A DNA stretch of 64,000 bases from Rhodocyclaceae bacterium (lineage in GTDB: Bacteria; Pseudomonadota; Gammaproteobacteria; Burkholderiales; Rhodocyclaceae): assembly GCA_018262775.1 (NCBI GenBank), contig JADFDU010000044.1:81846-145845 (forward strand), in the 5' to 3' direction. Every line of letters starts with the position of its first letter. Within the stretch, counting starts at the first letter, position 1. Shown piece after piece: positions 44,670-53,562 of the stretch. The translations under genes were made by a program, and so were the position numbers. A model generated the notes under the pieces. It made no database searches and had not been told where the DNA came from. It saw nothing but the letters and a program-made list of their open reading frames with translations.

Positions 44670-46964
44670 ATGGAAAAAGACCTCGACGCTGCCGCGCTCG
44701 AATACCACCAGTTCCCCACTCCCGGCAAGATTTCGGTGGTGCCCACCAAGGGCCTCACCAACCAGCGCGATCTGGCGCTGGCCTATTCGCCCGGCGTGGC
44801 CGCGGCCTGCCATGCCATCGTTGCCGACGCCGGCGTGGCAGCGGCACTGACGTCGCGCAGCAACCTCGTCGGCGTCGTCACCAACGGTACGGCGGTACTC
44901 GGCCTGGGCAACATCGGCCCGCTGGCGGCCAAGCCGGTGATGGAAGGCAAGGCCTGCCTCTTCAAGAAATTCTCCGGTATCGATGTCTTCGACATCGAGC
45001 TCGCCGAGAACGATCCCGACAAGCTGGTGGACATGATCGCCGCGCTCGAGCCGACCTTCGGCGGCATCAACCTCGAGGACATCAAGGCACCGGAATGTTT
45101 TTACATCGAGCGCAAGCTGCGCGAGCGCATGCACATCCCCGTCTTCCACGACGACCAGCACGGCACGGCCATCGTCGTCGGCGCGGCGGTGCTGAACGGC
45201 CTCAAGCTGCTCGGCAAGAAGGTCGAGGAGGTCAAGCTCGTCACCAGCGGTGCCGGCGCCGCGGCGCTGGCCTGCCTCGACCTGCTGGTGATGCTCGGCG
45301 TGAAGGTCGAGAACATCTGGGTCACCGACCTGCATGGCGTGGCCTACGCCGGCCGCGTCGAGGAAATGGACGAGATCAAGGCGCGCTACGCCAAGGAAAC
45401 GAAAGCGCGCACCCTGGCCGAGGTGATCGAGGGTGCCGATGTTTTCCTCGGCCTCTCCGCCGGCCGCGTGCTGAAGCCGGAGATGGCGGCGAAGATGGCG
45501 GCGAAGCCGCTCATCCTCGCACTGGCCAACCCGACGCCGGAGATCCTGCCGGAGGAAGTGCTCGCCGTGCGCGGCGACGCCATCATCGCCACCGGCCGCT
45601 CGGACTATCCCAACCAGGTCAACAACGTCCTCTGCTTTCCCTTCATCTTCCGCGGCGCGCTCGATGCCGGCGCCACCACCATCACCGAGGAGATGAAGCT
45701 CGCCGCCGTGCGCGCCATCGCCGAACTGGCGCAGGTGGAAGCCTCCGACATCGTGGCGACGGCCTACGGCGACACGGAGATGGCCTTCGGCCCCGAGTAC
45801 ATCATCCCCAAGCCCTTCGATCCGCGTCTGATCGTCAAGATTGCCCCGGCCGTGGCACGCGCGGCGATGGATTCCGGCGTGGCGACGCGCCCCATCGCCG
45901 ACTTCAATGCCTACCGCCAGCAGCTGGCGCAGTTCGTCTTCCATTCCGGCACACTGATGAAGCCGGTCTTCTCCGCGGCGAAAAATGCGCCCAGGCGCGT
46001 GCTCTATTGCGAGGGCGAAGATGAGCGCGTGTTGCGCGCCATCCAGGCCGTGGTCGACGAGGGCATCGCCCGGCCGGTGGTGCTGGGGCGGCCGGCGGTG
46101 ATCGTGGCGCGCCTGAAGCAGCTCGGCCTGCGCCTCGAACCCGGCCGCGACATCGAGCTGATCAACGTCGAGCACGACGAGCGCTACCGCGACCTGACGC
46201 ACGACTATTACAAGCTGATGGCGCGCGACGGCATCTCGCCGGACATCGCCAAGAAGGAGGTGCTGCGCTCCAACACCCTGATCGGCGCGCTGCTGCTCCA
46301 GCGCGGTGAGGTGGACGCCATGCTCTGCGGCACCTACGGGCAATTGACGCGCCACCTGGAGCGGGTGTCCAACGTCATCGGTCTCAAGCCCGGCGCGCGC
46401 ATCTTCGCGACAATGAACGTGCTCATGCTGCAGCGGCACACGCTGTTCCTCTGCGACACCAACATCAACGAGGATCCGGATGCGAACGAGATCGCCGAGA
46501 TGGCGCTGATGGCGGCGGAGGAGGTGCGGCGCTTCGGCATCAAGCCAAAAATGGCGCTGCTGTCGTATTCCAACTTCGGTAGCCGCAAGACGGCCTCCGC
46601 GCAGAAGATGCGCGCCGCGCGCAAGCTGATCGCCGCGCGCGCGCCGCAACTGGAAGTGGACGGCGAGATGCATGGCGATGCCGCGCTGTCGGAGGCGATC
46701 CGCAACAAGGCGTTCCCCGATTCGGTGCTCAAGGGCGAGGCCAACCTGCTCATCATGCCCAACCTCGATGCCGCCAACATCGCCTTCAACCTGCTCAAGA
46801 TCACCGGCGGCGACGGCGTCACCGTCGGTCCCATCCTGCTCGGCGCGGCGAAGCCGGTGCATATCCTGACGTCCACCGCCACCGTGCGGCGGCTGGTGAA
46901 CCTGACGGCGCTGGCAGTGGTGGAAGCCAGCCAGGCACACACGCCAGGCACCCCTCCGGCTTAG
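44670..46964 (+). CDS. maeB: NADP-dependent malic enzyme with phosphotransacetylase-like domain
   Basis: A 764-residue MaeB. The malic enzyme part (about 1-425) decarboxylates malate to pyruvate with NADP reduction; it has [28 protein letters not shown] and [20 protein letters not shown]. The C-terminal part (about 430-764) is a phosphotransacetylase-like domain thought to mediate acetyl-CoA control, with [15 protein letters not shown] and [24 protein letters not shown] lies 10 bases before the ATG. Its stop overlaps the convergent Rieske gene by four bases, leaving no room for a terminator. Confidence 0.96.
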   Translation: MEKDLDAAALEYHQFPTPGKISVVPTKGLTNQRDLALAYSPGVAAACHAIVADAGVAAALTSRSNLVGVVTNGTAVLGLGNIGPLAAKPVMEGKACLFKKFSGIDVFDIELAENDPDKLVDMIAALEPTFGGINLEDIKAPECFYIERKLRERMHIPVFHDDQHGTAIVVGAAVLNGLKLLGKKVEEVKLVTSGAGAAALACLDLLVMLGVKVENIWVTDLHGVAYAGRVEEMDEIKARYAKETKARTLAEVIEGADVFLGLSAGRVLKPEMAAKMAAKPLILALANPTPEILPEEVLAVRGDAIIATGRSDYPNQVNNVLCFPFIFRGALDAGATTITEEMKLAAVRAIAELAQVEASDIVATAYGDTEMAFGPEYIIPKPFDPRLIVKIAPAVARAAMDSGVATRPIADFNAYRQQLAQFVFHSGTLMKPVFSAAKNAPRRVLYCEGEDERVLRAIQAVVDEGIARPVVLGRPAVIVARLKQLGLRLEPGRDIELINVEHDERYRDLTHDYYKLMARDGISPDIAKKEVLRSNTLIGALLLQRGEVDAMLCGTYGQLTRHLERVSNVIGLKPGARIFATMNVLMLQRHTLFLCDTNINEDPDANEIAEMALMAAEEVRRFGIKPKMALLSYSNFGSRKTASAQKMRAARKLIAARAPQLEVDGEMHGDAALSEAIRNKAFPDSVLKGEANLLIMPNLDAANIAFNLLKITGGDGVTVGPILLGAAKPVHILTSTATVRRLVNLTALAVVEASQAHTPGTPPA

Positions 46965-47659
46965 CAGTTGCTGACCGATGCGGCGTATTTGCTGAGCGGC
47001 ACGGCCGGCGAAGATTCCCCCACGGATTCCCGATAGACGCCGGGGCCGTATTCGGCAATGAGGCTGCGCTTGTGCACATTGAAGAAACGCTCCACAAGAT
47101 GCAGGCCCGATAAGCCGGTGGCGTAGAGGCCATCATCCTTGGCGTCGTACTCCAGCCGAACGGTGACGAGGGGGTCGGTGGCTTCGCCGTGTACCCGCTT
47201 GGCGCCGATGGCCGGATCAAACACGCTGGCATGGGCGCAACAGACGATCATGCCGTTCTTGCCGGCGATCTCGCTGCCTTTCGACGCATAGCGGATTACA
47301 GACCCCTCCTTTCCCGGGAAGCTGAGCTGGTGGCTGCACACCGCCATGTAGGAAACGATATTGCCGTCCTTTCCCACGCCGCCCGGCCAGGTGAAATCGC
47401 CCCCTTCGGATGTCATTGCCTGGGGGCCGGAAGCCCTCTTGCCGAGGTTGATCAGGAAACAAGGAATACTGCGGAAGGGAAAATGAAATACGTACGCTTC
47501 CTCGCTTGTCAGGGCGGAGGCTTTGAGTGGTGCGCCTTGCGCGTCCGTCAGTCGGACTTTTGAGAAATTGCTGAAATCCCCGGCATGCGCCACCCGCCTG
47601 CCGGCGGCAAGCATGGCGGCACTCCCGGCGCACAGTTTCACAAACTTGCGTCTGTCCAT
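46961..47659 (-). CDS. Tat-exported Rieske [2Fe-2S] protein
   Basis: A 232-residue protein with a twin-arginine signal (DRRKFVKLC, cleavage near VAHA) and a Rieske domain. The cluster ligands are C108-S-H110 and C140-C-A-H143, with a longer distance between the two pairs than in bc1 Rieske proteins, and no LGC disulfide cysteine after the first pair. The C-terminal part is VERFFNVHKRSLIAEYG. It lies 66 bases downstream of the flavoprotein gene on the same strand, so the two periplasmic proteins probably work together, with the Rieske protein passing electrons from the flavin. This partnership is inferred from linkage. Confidence 0.85.
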   Translation of the reverse strand: MDRRKFVKLCAGSAAMLAAGRRVAHAGDFSNFSKVRLTDAQGAPLKASALTSEEAYVFHFPFRSIPCFLINLGKRASGPQAMTSEGGDFTWPGGVGKDGNIVSYMAVCSHQLSFPGKEGSVIRYASKGSEIAGKNGMIVCCAHASVFDPAIGAKRVHGEATDPLVTVRLEYDAKDDGLYATGLSGLHLVERFFNVHKRSLIAEYGPGVYRESVGESSPAVPLSKYAASVSNC

Positions 47660-47725
47660 ACGATCTCCGGAAACGGCCGCCGCCCCAAGCGGCGGCCGCC
47701 GTCAGTGTGATAGTCAATGTGACGA

Positions 47726-49075
47726 TCAGGCTTCGAACAACTCGCGGTACATGCCGCGCGCCCACTCGAGCGTTCCCTTGCCCTTGGCGGCGTCGCGTTT
47801 TTCGAACAGTTTGGTGTCCGGCGAGAAACCGGCCACGGCCGTCCCCGCCTTGTTGAGGACATAGCCGGCATCTACGCTGATGGCCTCCATCGGCTCGGCG
47901 CTCACCATCGAATAGCAGATGGTGCGCGGGCTGTACCAGCTGATGTCCTTGCCCTGGGCGTGCGCCGCCAGTAACTTGGCAACATACTTGCCCTCGGTGT
48001 TGGAGGTGTTCGCGCTCTTGGAATAAGGATGGGGGCGCGAATCGCCCGAGACGAAGACGCGCTCGTCGCCGATCACATGGTATTTCAACTGATCGATCAT
48101 GGCTTCCTTCTGCGGGCTCTTCGGATCGACCAGCCCGAGATACTCGATCAGGGTGGAGGCGCGCACGCCGGGATAGATGGCCGCGTCGTCGAAATGATAG
48201 TTGTCGAATTCCGTCTTGAGAATCTTTTTGCCCAGGTCGACACCGGTGATGGCACTGCCGGGCTTGTACTCGATGATGCCCTTGTACAGTTCGTTGAAGG
48301 CGGCATGGAAGCCGTCCTTCTTGATGGTGATTTCCGGGTTGGCATCCAGCACCAGTACCTTGCCCTTGATCTTGTGCTTCTTGATGTGCGCAGCGATCAT
48401 GCAGGCGCGCTCGTAGGGTCCGGGCAGGCAGCGGTAGTTGCCCGAGGGCACGTATTGCACGAACACGCCACCTTCCATCTCCTGCACCTTGCGGCGGATG
48501 GTCACATGCTCGGTGGGGGAGATGAAGCCGCCAGGGTAGTTGGTGCGCAACGTGTTGATGGCCTCCGCGTCGCTGATGCCGATGCGGCCGTAGTCATACG
48601 AGATACCCGGCGCGATGACGAGAAAATCGTAGTCAATGTCGCCTTCGCTGGTAGCGAGGGTGCGGGAGTTGCGATCCAGCCCGGTCACCGTGGCATTAAA
48701 AAAGATGTAGTGGTTGTTGCGCGCGGCGTCGAGGAAGCTGTGGTCCGCGAGGAACTCCAGGTTGATAATGCCGGCGTACAACAGGTTGCTGGAAAAGCAG
48801 GAAGAATACATGTCGCGCTTTTCCACGAGGACGACGTCGAACTTCGGGTATTCCCTCTTGGCGTATTTGGCAATGGTCAGGCCCGAAGTTCCTCCGCCGA
48901 CGATCACCAGGCGAGGTCCTTTGGCTTTGGGCAGGGCGGCTTTCAGGCCGATGGAGCCGGTCGCGGTACCCGTACTACCGCCCGCGGTTGCGCAGCCGGC
49001 GACTGTCACGGCACTTCCGACAACAGCGGCTCCGCTCATTTTCAAAAAATCGCGACGATTTAGGCAGTCACTCAT
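47726..49075 (-). CDS. Tat-exported FAD flavoprotein, sulfide dehydrogenase (FCSD)-like
   Basis: A 449-residue pyridine nucleotide-disulfide-fold flavoprotein. The signal has RRDFLK and ends in a lipobox-like VAGC (C28), so it may be a Tat lipoprotein. FAD binding is seen at VIVGGGTSG (58-65). The two redox cysteines expected of flavocytochrome c sulfide dehydrogenase are present: C215 in YRCLPGPYERA and C387 in TICYSMVS. It should oxidise sulfide or a related sulfur compound in the periplasm; the usual cytochrome partner is replaced by a Rieske protein gene. A sigma-54 promoter lies 85 bases upstream. AAAGGAGGAG precedes the ATG. Confidence 0.88.
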   Translation of the reverse strand: MSDCLNRRDFLKMSGAAVVGSAVTVAGCATAGGSTGTATGSIGLKAALPKAKGPRLVIVGGGTSGLTIAKYAKREYPKFDVVLVEKRDMYSSCFSSNLLYAGIINLEFLADHSFLDAARNNHYIFFNATVTGLDRNSRTLATSEGDIDYDFLVIAPGISYDYGRIGISDAEAINTLRTNYPGGFISPTEHVTIRRKVQEMEGGVFVQYVPSGNYRCLPGPYERACMIAAHIKKHKIKGKVLVLDANPEITIKKDGFHAAFNELYKGIIEYKPGSAITGVDLGKKILKTEFDNYHFDDAAIYPGVRASTLIEYLGLVDPKSPQKEAMIDQLKYHVIGDERVFVSGDSRPHPYSKSANTSNTEGKYVAKLLAAHAQGKDISWYSPRTICYSMVSAEPMEAISVDAGYVLNKAGTAVAGFSPDTKLFEKRDAAKGKGTLEWARGMYRELFEA

Positions 49076-49159
49076 GATTCTTCTCCTCCTTTTGGATTGT
49101 TCCAGCGGCTATTGCGCACTCCGTAATTCGTCCCGATGCGGGTCGAACCCATACTCTCT

Positions 49160-49175
49160 AGCAAATGCCGCACCA
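49160..49175 (-). promoter_or_regulatory. Sigma-54 (-24/-12) promoter of the flavoprotein-Rieske operon
   Basis: On the minus strand TGGTGCG-GCAT-TTGCT matches TGGYRYR-N4-TTGCW at every fixed position, with GG and GC ten bases apart. The start would be near 49148, giving a leader of about 70 bases. A divergent sigma-54 activator gene is next to it. Confidence 0.85.
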
Positions 49176-49217
49176 GAATGTAATTAATTGTTTTGCATGA
49201 TTAAAATTACCTCACTC

Positions 49218-49241
49218 GACATCACGATGACAAGATGTCAT
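49218..49241. promoter_or_regulatory. Palindromic upstream activator site
   Basis: ATGACA-AGA-TGTCAT (49227-49241) is a perfect dyad, and GACATC (49218) with GATGTC (49234) forms a second, overlapping one. It lies about 50 bases upstream of the -24 element, the right place for the divergently encoded activator. Confidence 0.65.
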
Positions 49242-49345
49242 GAAACACCGACGGATGGTCATGCCTGCAGCCTTTGTGCGCTGCAGCTTGCTGCCATGAA
49301 ACGGTGTGCGCATACTGGCTGCCAATTCGTCATGACGCGGTGGCT

Positions 49346-50686
49346 ATGATGGAAAAGACGGTATCAATCAATCCGCACTCGCTCATCGATACGCACGAAT
49401 CGCCTTTTGTGCTCATCGACGAGGATTACCGCATCGTTGCGGCCAATGCGGCCTACTGTTCAAGCCACAACATCGCTTCGAGTGAGATTGTCGGCCGGCG
49501 TTGCCATGAGGTGTCCCATCATTCCGCCGTGCCCTGTTTCGAGCACGGCGAAGTCTGTCCCCACCGCCATGTGTTCTCCAGTGGCGAGGCCTGCGAGGTG
49601 CTCCATGTTCACTATGATTCGCACAACCGCGTGGAGCGGGTAAGGCTCAAGGGTTTTCCGGTTCGCGGTGCTGACGGCGAACTCTACCTGGGTGAATTGA
49701 TTTCCCCGTTGGCCCCCCATGAAGATTCCGGATGCGGCGAGATACATATGATCGGCCGCTCGGCCGCATTTCTTGAATGCGTGGACAAGCTTGACAGGCT
49801 TGCCGAATCGGAGGCGCCGGTGCTGCTCTACGGAGAATCCGGCGTGGGCAAGGAACTGGCGGCGCAGTTCGTTCATCGGCGCTCGTCGCGGGCGCGAGGA
49901 CCTTACGTTACCGTGAATTGCGCGGCCATTCCGGAGACGATGTTCGAGAGCGAGTTTTTCGGGCATGCGAAAGGCGCATTTACCGGTTGTCTCGGACGCA
50001 AGCCGGGTTTTCTGGAGCAGGCTCATGGCGGCACCCTTTTTCTTGACGAGGTGGGTGATATCCCCACCGCCGCACAGCCCAAATTGTTACGTGCGATAGA
50101 GTCGGGCGAATACCGCCTGCTCGGCGGGTCGGAGACGCAGAGGGTGGATGTGCGCATCATTTCCGCCACCAACCGGGATTTACTGGAGATGGTTGATCTC
50201 GGGTATTTCCGGCGGGATCTTTACTACCGTGTGGCTGGACTCGATGTGGTCTTGCCGACCTTGCGTGAGCGTAGAGAGGATATCCCCGAACTGGCGCACG
50301 ACATCCTTGAGCGTCTGGGAGGGCAGGACGGCCACAGCTACCGACTGGCACACGAGGCACTCGCCTTGCTGATGGGATACGACTTTCCGGGCAATGTGCG
50401 CGAATTGCGCAATATCCTTTCACGGGCGGCGGCCATGTGCGCGAACGGACTCATCCGCGCCACGCACATTCGCCTGCGCGGCGCCATGACACATGCGGCT
50501 GTGCCCTCGCCCCAGGCTGCAGTCGAGGCGGCTGTGCCGCGGCGGCCGGAACGCCTCGCCGAAATGGAGTTCCAGCAGATTCGCGAACTCTTGACCCGCT
50601 ACAGCGGCCACCGGCGCCGCGTGGCCGACGCGCTTGGCATCAGCGAGCGCACGCTGTACCGTAAATTGAGACATTTCGGTCTTTGA
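49346..50686 (+). CDS. Sigma-54-dependent Fis-family transcriptional activator with Cys/His-rich PAS
   Basis: A 446-residue bacterial enhancer-binding protein. The PAS domain (about 10-120) has an unusual cluster C53-H54, C64, H67, C71, H73, suggesting a bound metal, cluster or redox thiols. The AAA+ domain follows with Walker A GESGVGKE, the sigma-54 loop GAFTGC at 210-215 (usual GAFTGA) and Walker B LFLDEVGD. The C-terminal Fis helix-turn-helix reads HRRRVADALGISERTLYRKLRH. It is divergent from the flavoprotein-Rieske operon, which has a sigma-54 promoter, so that operon is its likely target. Start: ATG 49346 or 49349; a GTG at 49274 is less likely. Confidence 0.9.
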   Translation: MMEKTVSINPHSLIDTHESPFVLIDEDYRIVAANAAYCSSHNIASSEIVGRRCHEVSHHSAVPCFEHGEVCPHRHVFSSGEACEVLHVHYDSHNRVERVRLKGFPVRGADGELYLGELISPLAPHEDSGCGEIHMIGRSAAFLECVDKLDRLAESEAPVLLYGESGVGKELAAQFVHRRSSRARGPYVTVNCAAIPETMFESEFFGHAKGAFTGCLGRKPGFLEQAHGGTLFLDEVGDIPTAAQPKLLRAIESGEYRLLGGSETQRVDVRIISATNRDLLEMVDLGYFRRDLYYRVAGLDVVLPTLRERREDIPELAHDILERLGGQDGHSYRLAHEALALLMGYDFPGNVRELRNILSRAAAMCANGLIRATHIRLRGAMTHAAVPSPQAAVEAAVPRRPERLAEMEFQQIRELLTRYSGHRRRVADALGISERTLYRKLRHFGL

Positions 50687-50790
50687 GCTCGAATTGCTTC
50701 GACCTTCAGCACGAAATGAATCTTCCGGCGAGCGTGGTGGTAGTGGATGCGCATCACCTGCGGGGGTGATGTCGTTCTGCCCGGCCAGCG

Positions 50791-51696
50791 CTAATGCTTT
50801 GAGATAAAGGGCAGGATCGCCGCGGCCGCACTGGCTGGATTGTCGCCCATCCATGGATGTTGACTTGTCGGAATGATCGCCTGCTCGGATGAGGGTGGCA
50901 GGCAGCCCATCAGTGCCTCGTGTCCAAATCGGTAATTGGCGCGGGTATTTTCGCCGCGAACGACAAGTGCTGGCACTTTCAGTTTGCCCAGTTGCTCGCA
51001 GGTGACAGGCGCTGGCGGCGGGGCGCCATACATCGGCGCCATGGTACTAGCGTTATCCAGCCAGGCCTGTTGCCGCGCAGCCGGCCATTTATTGAAGCCA
51101 TCGGCTTGGTCCAGGACGGCATTCGCGAGCAGGATGGCGGATTGGCGCTGATCGCCGGATTTGGCTGCGGCCGATGACCGGGCAATATCCTTTGCAAAGG
51201 CGGCCATGGCTGCTTTTCCTTTGGCTGAGCCGGGAGCGGCCAGACTCGGCTCACCGAGGACGACGCTACGCAGCAACTCAGGGTACTTGAGTGCGACATA
51301 GCCTACCAGCCGGCCACCATAGGAATTGCCGACCAGGTGAACCTTGCCGACGTTCAGGGCACGAATGAATCCGGCGATATCCTCGACATTTTGGTCGAAG
51401 GTGTAATTTTTACCATCGTCTGCCCACGTGTTCGGGTGATGGTAGCGCCGACTCATTGCAACGTAGTGGAACTGCGATGTGAAATAAGGCCGGACTCCAT
51501 CCCAGGTGCGCCAGTCGCCCGAAGCGCCATGAATGAACAAGACGGTGGGGCCGGTTCCCTCCTCGACGTAGGCAAGGTCGACGCCATTGACACTCATCTG
51601 CTTGACGGGCAAAGAATAAGTGGGCGCCGTGCCCACGCTCTGGCACCCAACCATGATCCAGCTGACGATGAGAACCACGATATTTTTTAGCTTCAT
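50791..51696 (-). CDS. Alpha/beta hydrolase lipoprotein
   Basis: A 301-residue alpha/beta hydrolase with a lipoprotein signal (MKLKNIVVLIVSWIMVGC; Cys18). The fold motifs are FIHGASGDWRTWDGV (oxyanion region), the nucleophile elbow VGNSYGGRLVG (Ser), VVRGENTRANYR (acid region) and a final His in TSQHPWMGDNP. It should act in the periplasm or on the outer-membrane inner face. The substrate is unknown. The gene is flanked by a 104-base gap from the activator gene and a 236-base gap toward qor in which I see only short dyads. Confidence 0.82.
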   Translation of the reverse strand: MKLKNIVVLIVSWIMVGCQSVGTAPTYSLPVKQMSVNGVDLAYVEEGTGPTVLFIHGASGDWRTWDGVRPYFTSQFHYVAMSRRYHHPNTWADDGKNYTFDQNVEDIAGFIRALNVGKVHLVGNSYGGRLVGYVALKYPELLRSVVLGEPSLAAPGSAKGKAAMAAFAKDIARSSAAAKSGDQRQSAILLANAVLDQADGFNKWPAARQQAWLDNASTMAPMYGAPPPAPVTCEQLGKLKVPALVVRGENTRANYRFGHEALMGCLPPSSEQAIIPTSQHPWMGDNPASAAAAILPFISKH

Positions 51697-51932
51697 AAAT
51701 CCCTCATTTGGACGAGTGATCTTGCAGTTATCAACCGAGCGATTGCCGCTTCCCCCAGGCTTTCATAACCACGTTTTTTTATCCCTGCGCCTGAAAGGCC
51801 ATTCTGAAGCTAGATCATGGCTAGGGAATTACCAATAGATTATCGCCGGACTAATTCGATAACGGTTGAAATTCGCACACTGTCAGAGTAGCTTTCATCA
51901 GATATATCCCCACCAAAAAACGAGGTCATGTC

Positions 51933-52907
51933 ATGCCCCACGCCATCCGTTTCCACCAGCCCGGCGGCCCAGAGGTCCTGAAGTGGCAAGAGGTCGCCGT
52001 CGGCGATCCCGGCCCGAAGGAAGTTCGCCTGCGTCAACACGCCGTCGGACTCAACTACATCGATGTTTATTATCGCACCGGCGCCTATCCGGCACCCCTG
52101 CCCTCGGGCATCGGTCTCGAAGGTGCGGGCGAAGTGGAGGCCATCGGCGCCGAGGTGAGCGACCTCAAGCCGGGCGACCGTGTTGCCTATGCAGGTGGTC
52201 CGTTGGGCGCTTATGCGGCAACGCGCCTGATGCCGGCCGACCGCCTGGTGAAGCTGCCCGATGCGCTGTCCTTCGAACAGGGCGCGGCGATGATGCTGCA
52301 AGGCATGACGGCGCAGTACCTGCTGCGCCGTACCTACCGCGTGCAGCCGGGCGACACCATTCTCATCCATGCCGCGGCTGGCGGCGTCGGCCTCCTTGTC
52401 TGCCAGTGGGCCAAGGCTCTGGGCGCGAAGGTGATCGGCACGGTTGGCTCGGACGAGAAAGCGGCGCTGGCGAAGGCGCACGGCTGCGACCACCCCATCG
52501 TTTACACCCGCGAGAAGTTCGCCGAGCGCGTGAAGGAGTTCACCGTCGGCGAGGGCGTGGCAGTGGTGTACGACTCGATCGGCAAGGACACCTACATGGA
52601 TTCGCTCGCCTGCCTGCGGCCGTTTGGCCTGCTGGCGCTGTTCGGTGCGGCCTCCGGTCCAGTGCCGCCTTTCGATCTTGGCCTGCTGGCGAAGATGGGT
52701 TCGCTCTTCATCACCCGGCCGACCCTGTTCACCTATACGGCGAAGCGCAGCGATCTCGTGCAGACGGCGGAAGAATTGTTCGGTATGGTCACCTCCGGCA
52801 AGGTGAAGATCGAGGTCAACCAGCGGTATGCGCTGAAAGACGCGGCGCAGGCGCATATTGACCTCGAAGCGCGCAAGACCACCGGCTCGACCGTGCTGCT
52901 GCCCTGA
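51933..52907 (+). CDS. Quinone oxidoreductase (zinc-free MDR family)
   Basis: A 324-residue NADPH:quinone reductase of the Qor type. Typical stretches are the N-terminal HAIRFHQPGGPEVLKW, LNYIDVYYRTGAYPAPLPSGIGLEGAGEV, and the nucleotide-binding HAAAGGVGLLVCQWAKALGAKVIGTVG. It lacks the zinc ligands of alcohol dehydrogenases. It converges on the MaoC-like gene, and the two are separated by a strong hairpin. Confidence 0.92.
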   Translation: MPHAIRFHQPGGPEVLKWQEVAVGDPGPKEVRLRQHAVGLNYIDVYYRTGAYPAPLPSGIGLEGAGEVEAIGAEVSDLKPGDRVAYAGGPLGAYAATRLMPADRLVKLPDALSFEQGAAMMLQGMTAQYLLRRTYRVQPGDTILIHAAAGGVGLLVCQWAKALGAKVIGTVGSDEKAALAKAHGCDHPIVYTREKFAERVKEFTVGEGVAVVYDSIGKDTYMDSLACLRPFGLLALFGAASGPVPPFDLGLLAKMGSLFITRPTLFTYTAKRSDLVQTAEELFGMVTSGKVKIEVNQRYALKDAAQAHIDLEARKTTGSTVLLP

Positions 52908-52912
52908 TCGCA

Positions 52913-52940
52913 CAGTCTCCGCGCCGTAGCGCGGAGACTG
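52913..52940. terminator. Bidirectional terminator between qor and the MaoC-like gene
   Basis: CAGTCTCCGCGC-CGTA-GCGCGGAGACTG is a perfect 12-bp stem with a four-base loop, in the 37-base gap between two convergent stops. On the plus strand ACTTTC follows. One arm and the loop are part of motif copy H. Confidence 0.8.
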
Positions 52941-52946
52941 ACTTTC
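52922..52946 (-). repeat. Dispersed 25-bp motif, copy H (begins at the MaoC-like stop codon)
   Basis: Perfect in both blocks. Its first G is the G of the TGA stop, and its middle is built into the terminator stem. Confidence 0.9.
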
Positions 52947-53436
52947 AGACCGGGCGCGGCATGAGCGGCGCCTTGCCGCGCCTGAACACCATCACCGTGC
53001 GGATGAAGCTGATGACGGTCATGCCGTCCTGGTTGAAGCCGGTGGTGCGCACCTTGACGATGCCGACGTCCGGACGCGACTTCGAAGCACGCGTCTCCAG
53101 CACCTCGGATTGCGAATAGAGCGTGTCACCCTCGAACACCGGGTTGGGCAGGCGCACCTCGTCCCAGCCGAGGTTGGCGAAGACGTTCTGCGAGATGTCG
53201 GTGACGCTCTGTCCGGTGATCAGCGCCAGGGTGAAGGTGGAGTCGACCAGCGGCTGGCCGAATTCGGTCTGTGCTGCGTAGTGGCGGTCGAAGTGGATCG
53301 GCGCGGTGTTCTGTGTGAGCAGGGTGAACCAGGAGTTGTCCACTGCCAGCACGGTGCGCCCGAGCGGATGGCGGTAGCGATCGCCCACCTCGAAGTCTTC
53401 GTAGAAGCGGCCTTGCCAGCCGAGTTTGTCTGCCAT
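52945..53436 (-). CDS. MaoC family dehydratase
   Basis: A 163-residue hot-dog-fold protein of the MaoC-like hydratase family, which hydrates or dehydrates acyl-CoAs. It has GRFYEDFEVGDRYRHPLGRT, then TQNTAPIHFDRHYAAQTEFGQPLVDST, the usual Asn/His-type active-site region (D-x4-H pattern near NTAPIHFD). I chose ATG 53436 (MADKLGWQG); an ATG 39 bases upstream would lie within a dispersed repeat. The substrate is not known. Confidence 0.87.
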   Translation of the reverse strand: MADKLGWQGRFYEDFEVGDRYRHPLGRTVLAVDNSWFTLLTQNTAPIHFDRHYAAQTEFGQPLVDSTFTLALITGQSVTDISQNVFANLGWDEVRLPNPVFEGDTLYSQSEVLETRASKSRPDVGIVKVRTTGFNQDGMTVISFIRTVMVFRRGKAPLMPRPV

Positions 53437-53470
53437 CTCAGCCTCTGTGTCAAGCGTCCAAAGAGCATAC

Positions 53471-53539
53471 GTCATTCCCGCGAAAGCGGGAATCCAAGGA
53501 ATGCGTCAGGCACTGGATTCCCGCTTTCGCGGGAATGAC
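53471..53539. repeat. Dispersed inverted-repeat element (69 bp)
   Basis: Two 26-bp arms, GTCATTCCCGCGAAAG-type and its exact inverse, flank 17 bases. Each arm is itself a small palindrome around CCCGCGAAAGCGGG. It sits in the gap between the divergent MaoC-like and ParA genes. A second, decayed member lies at 60279-60348. Confidence 0.85.
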
Positions 53540-53562
53540 AGGCAGTGTGCTAAATTGCCGCG

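Noticed and set aside
44619..46940. A 773-codon open frame antisense to maeB
   Set aside because: Composition is His/Arg/Gly-rich, typical of a GC-rich shadow frame, and maeB on the other strand is unmistakable.
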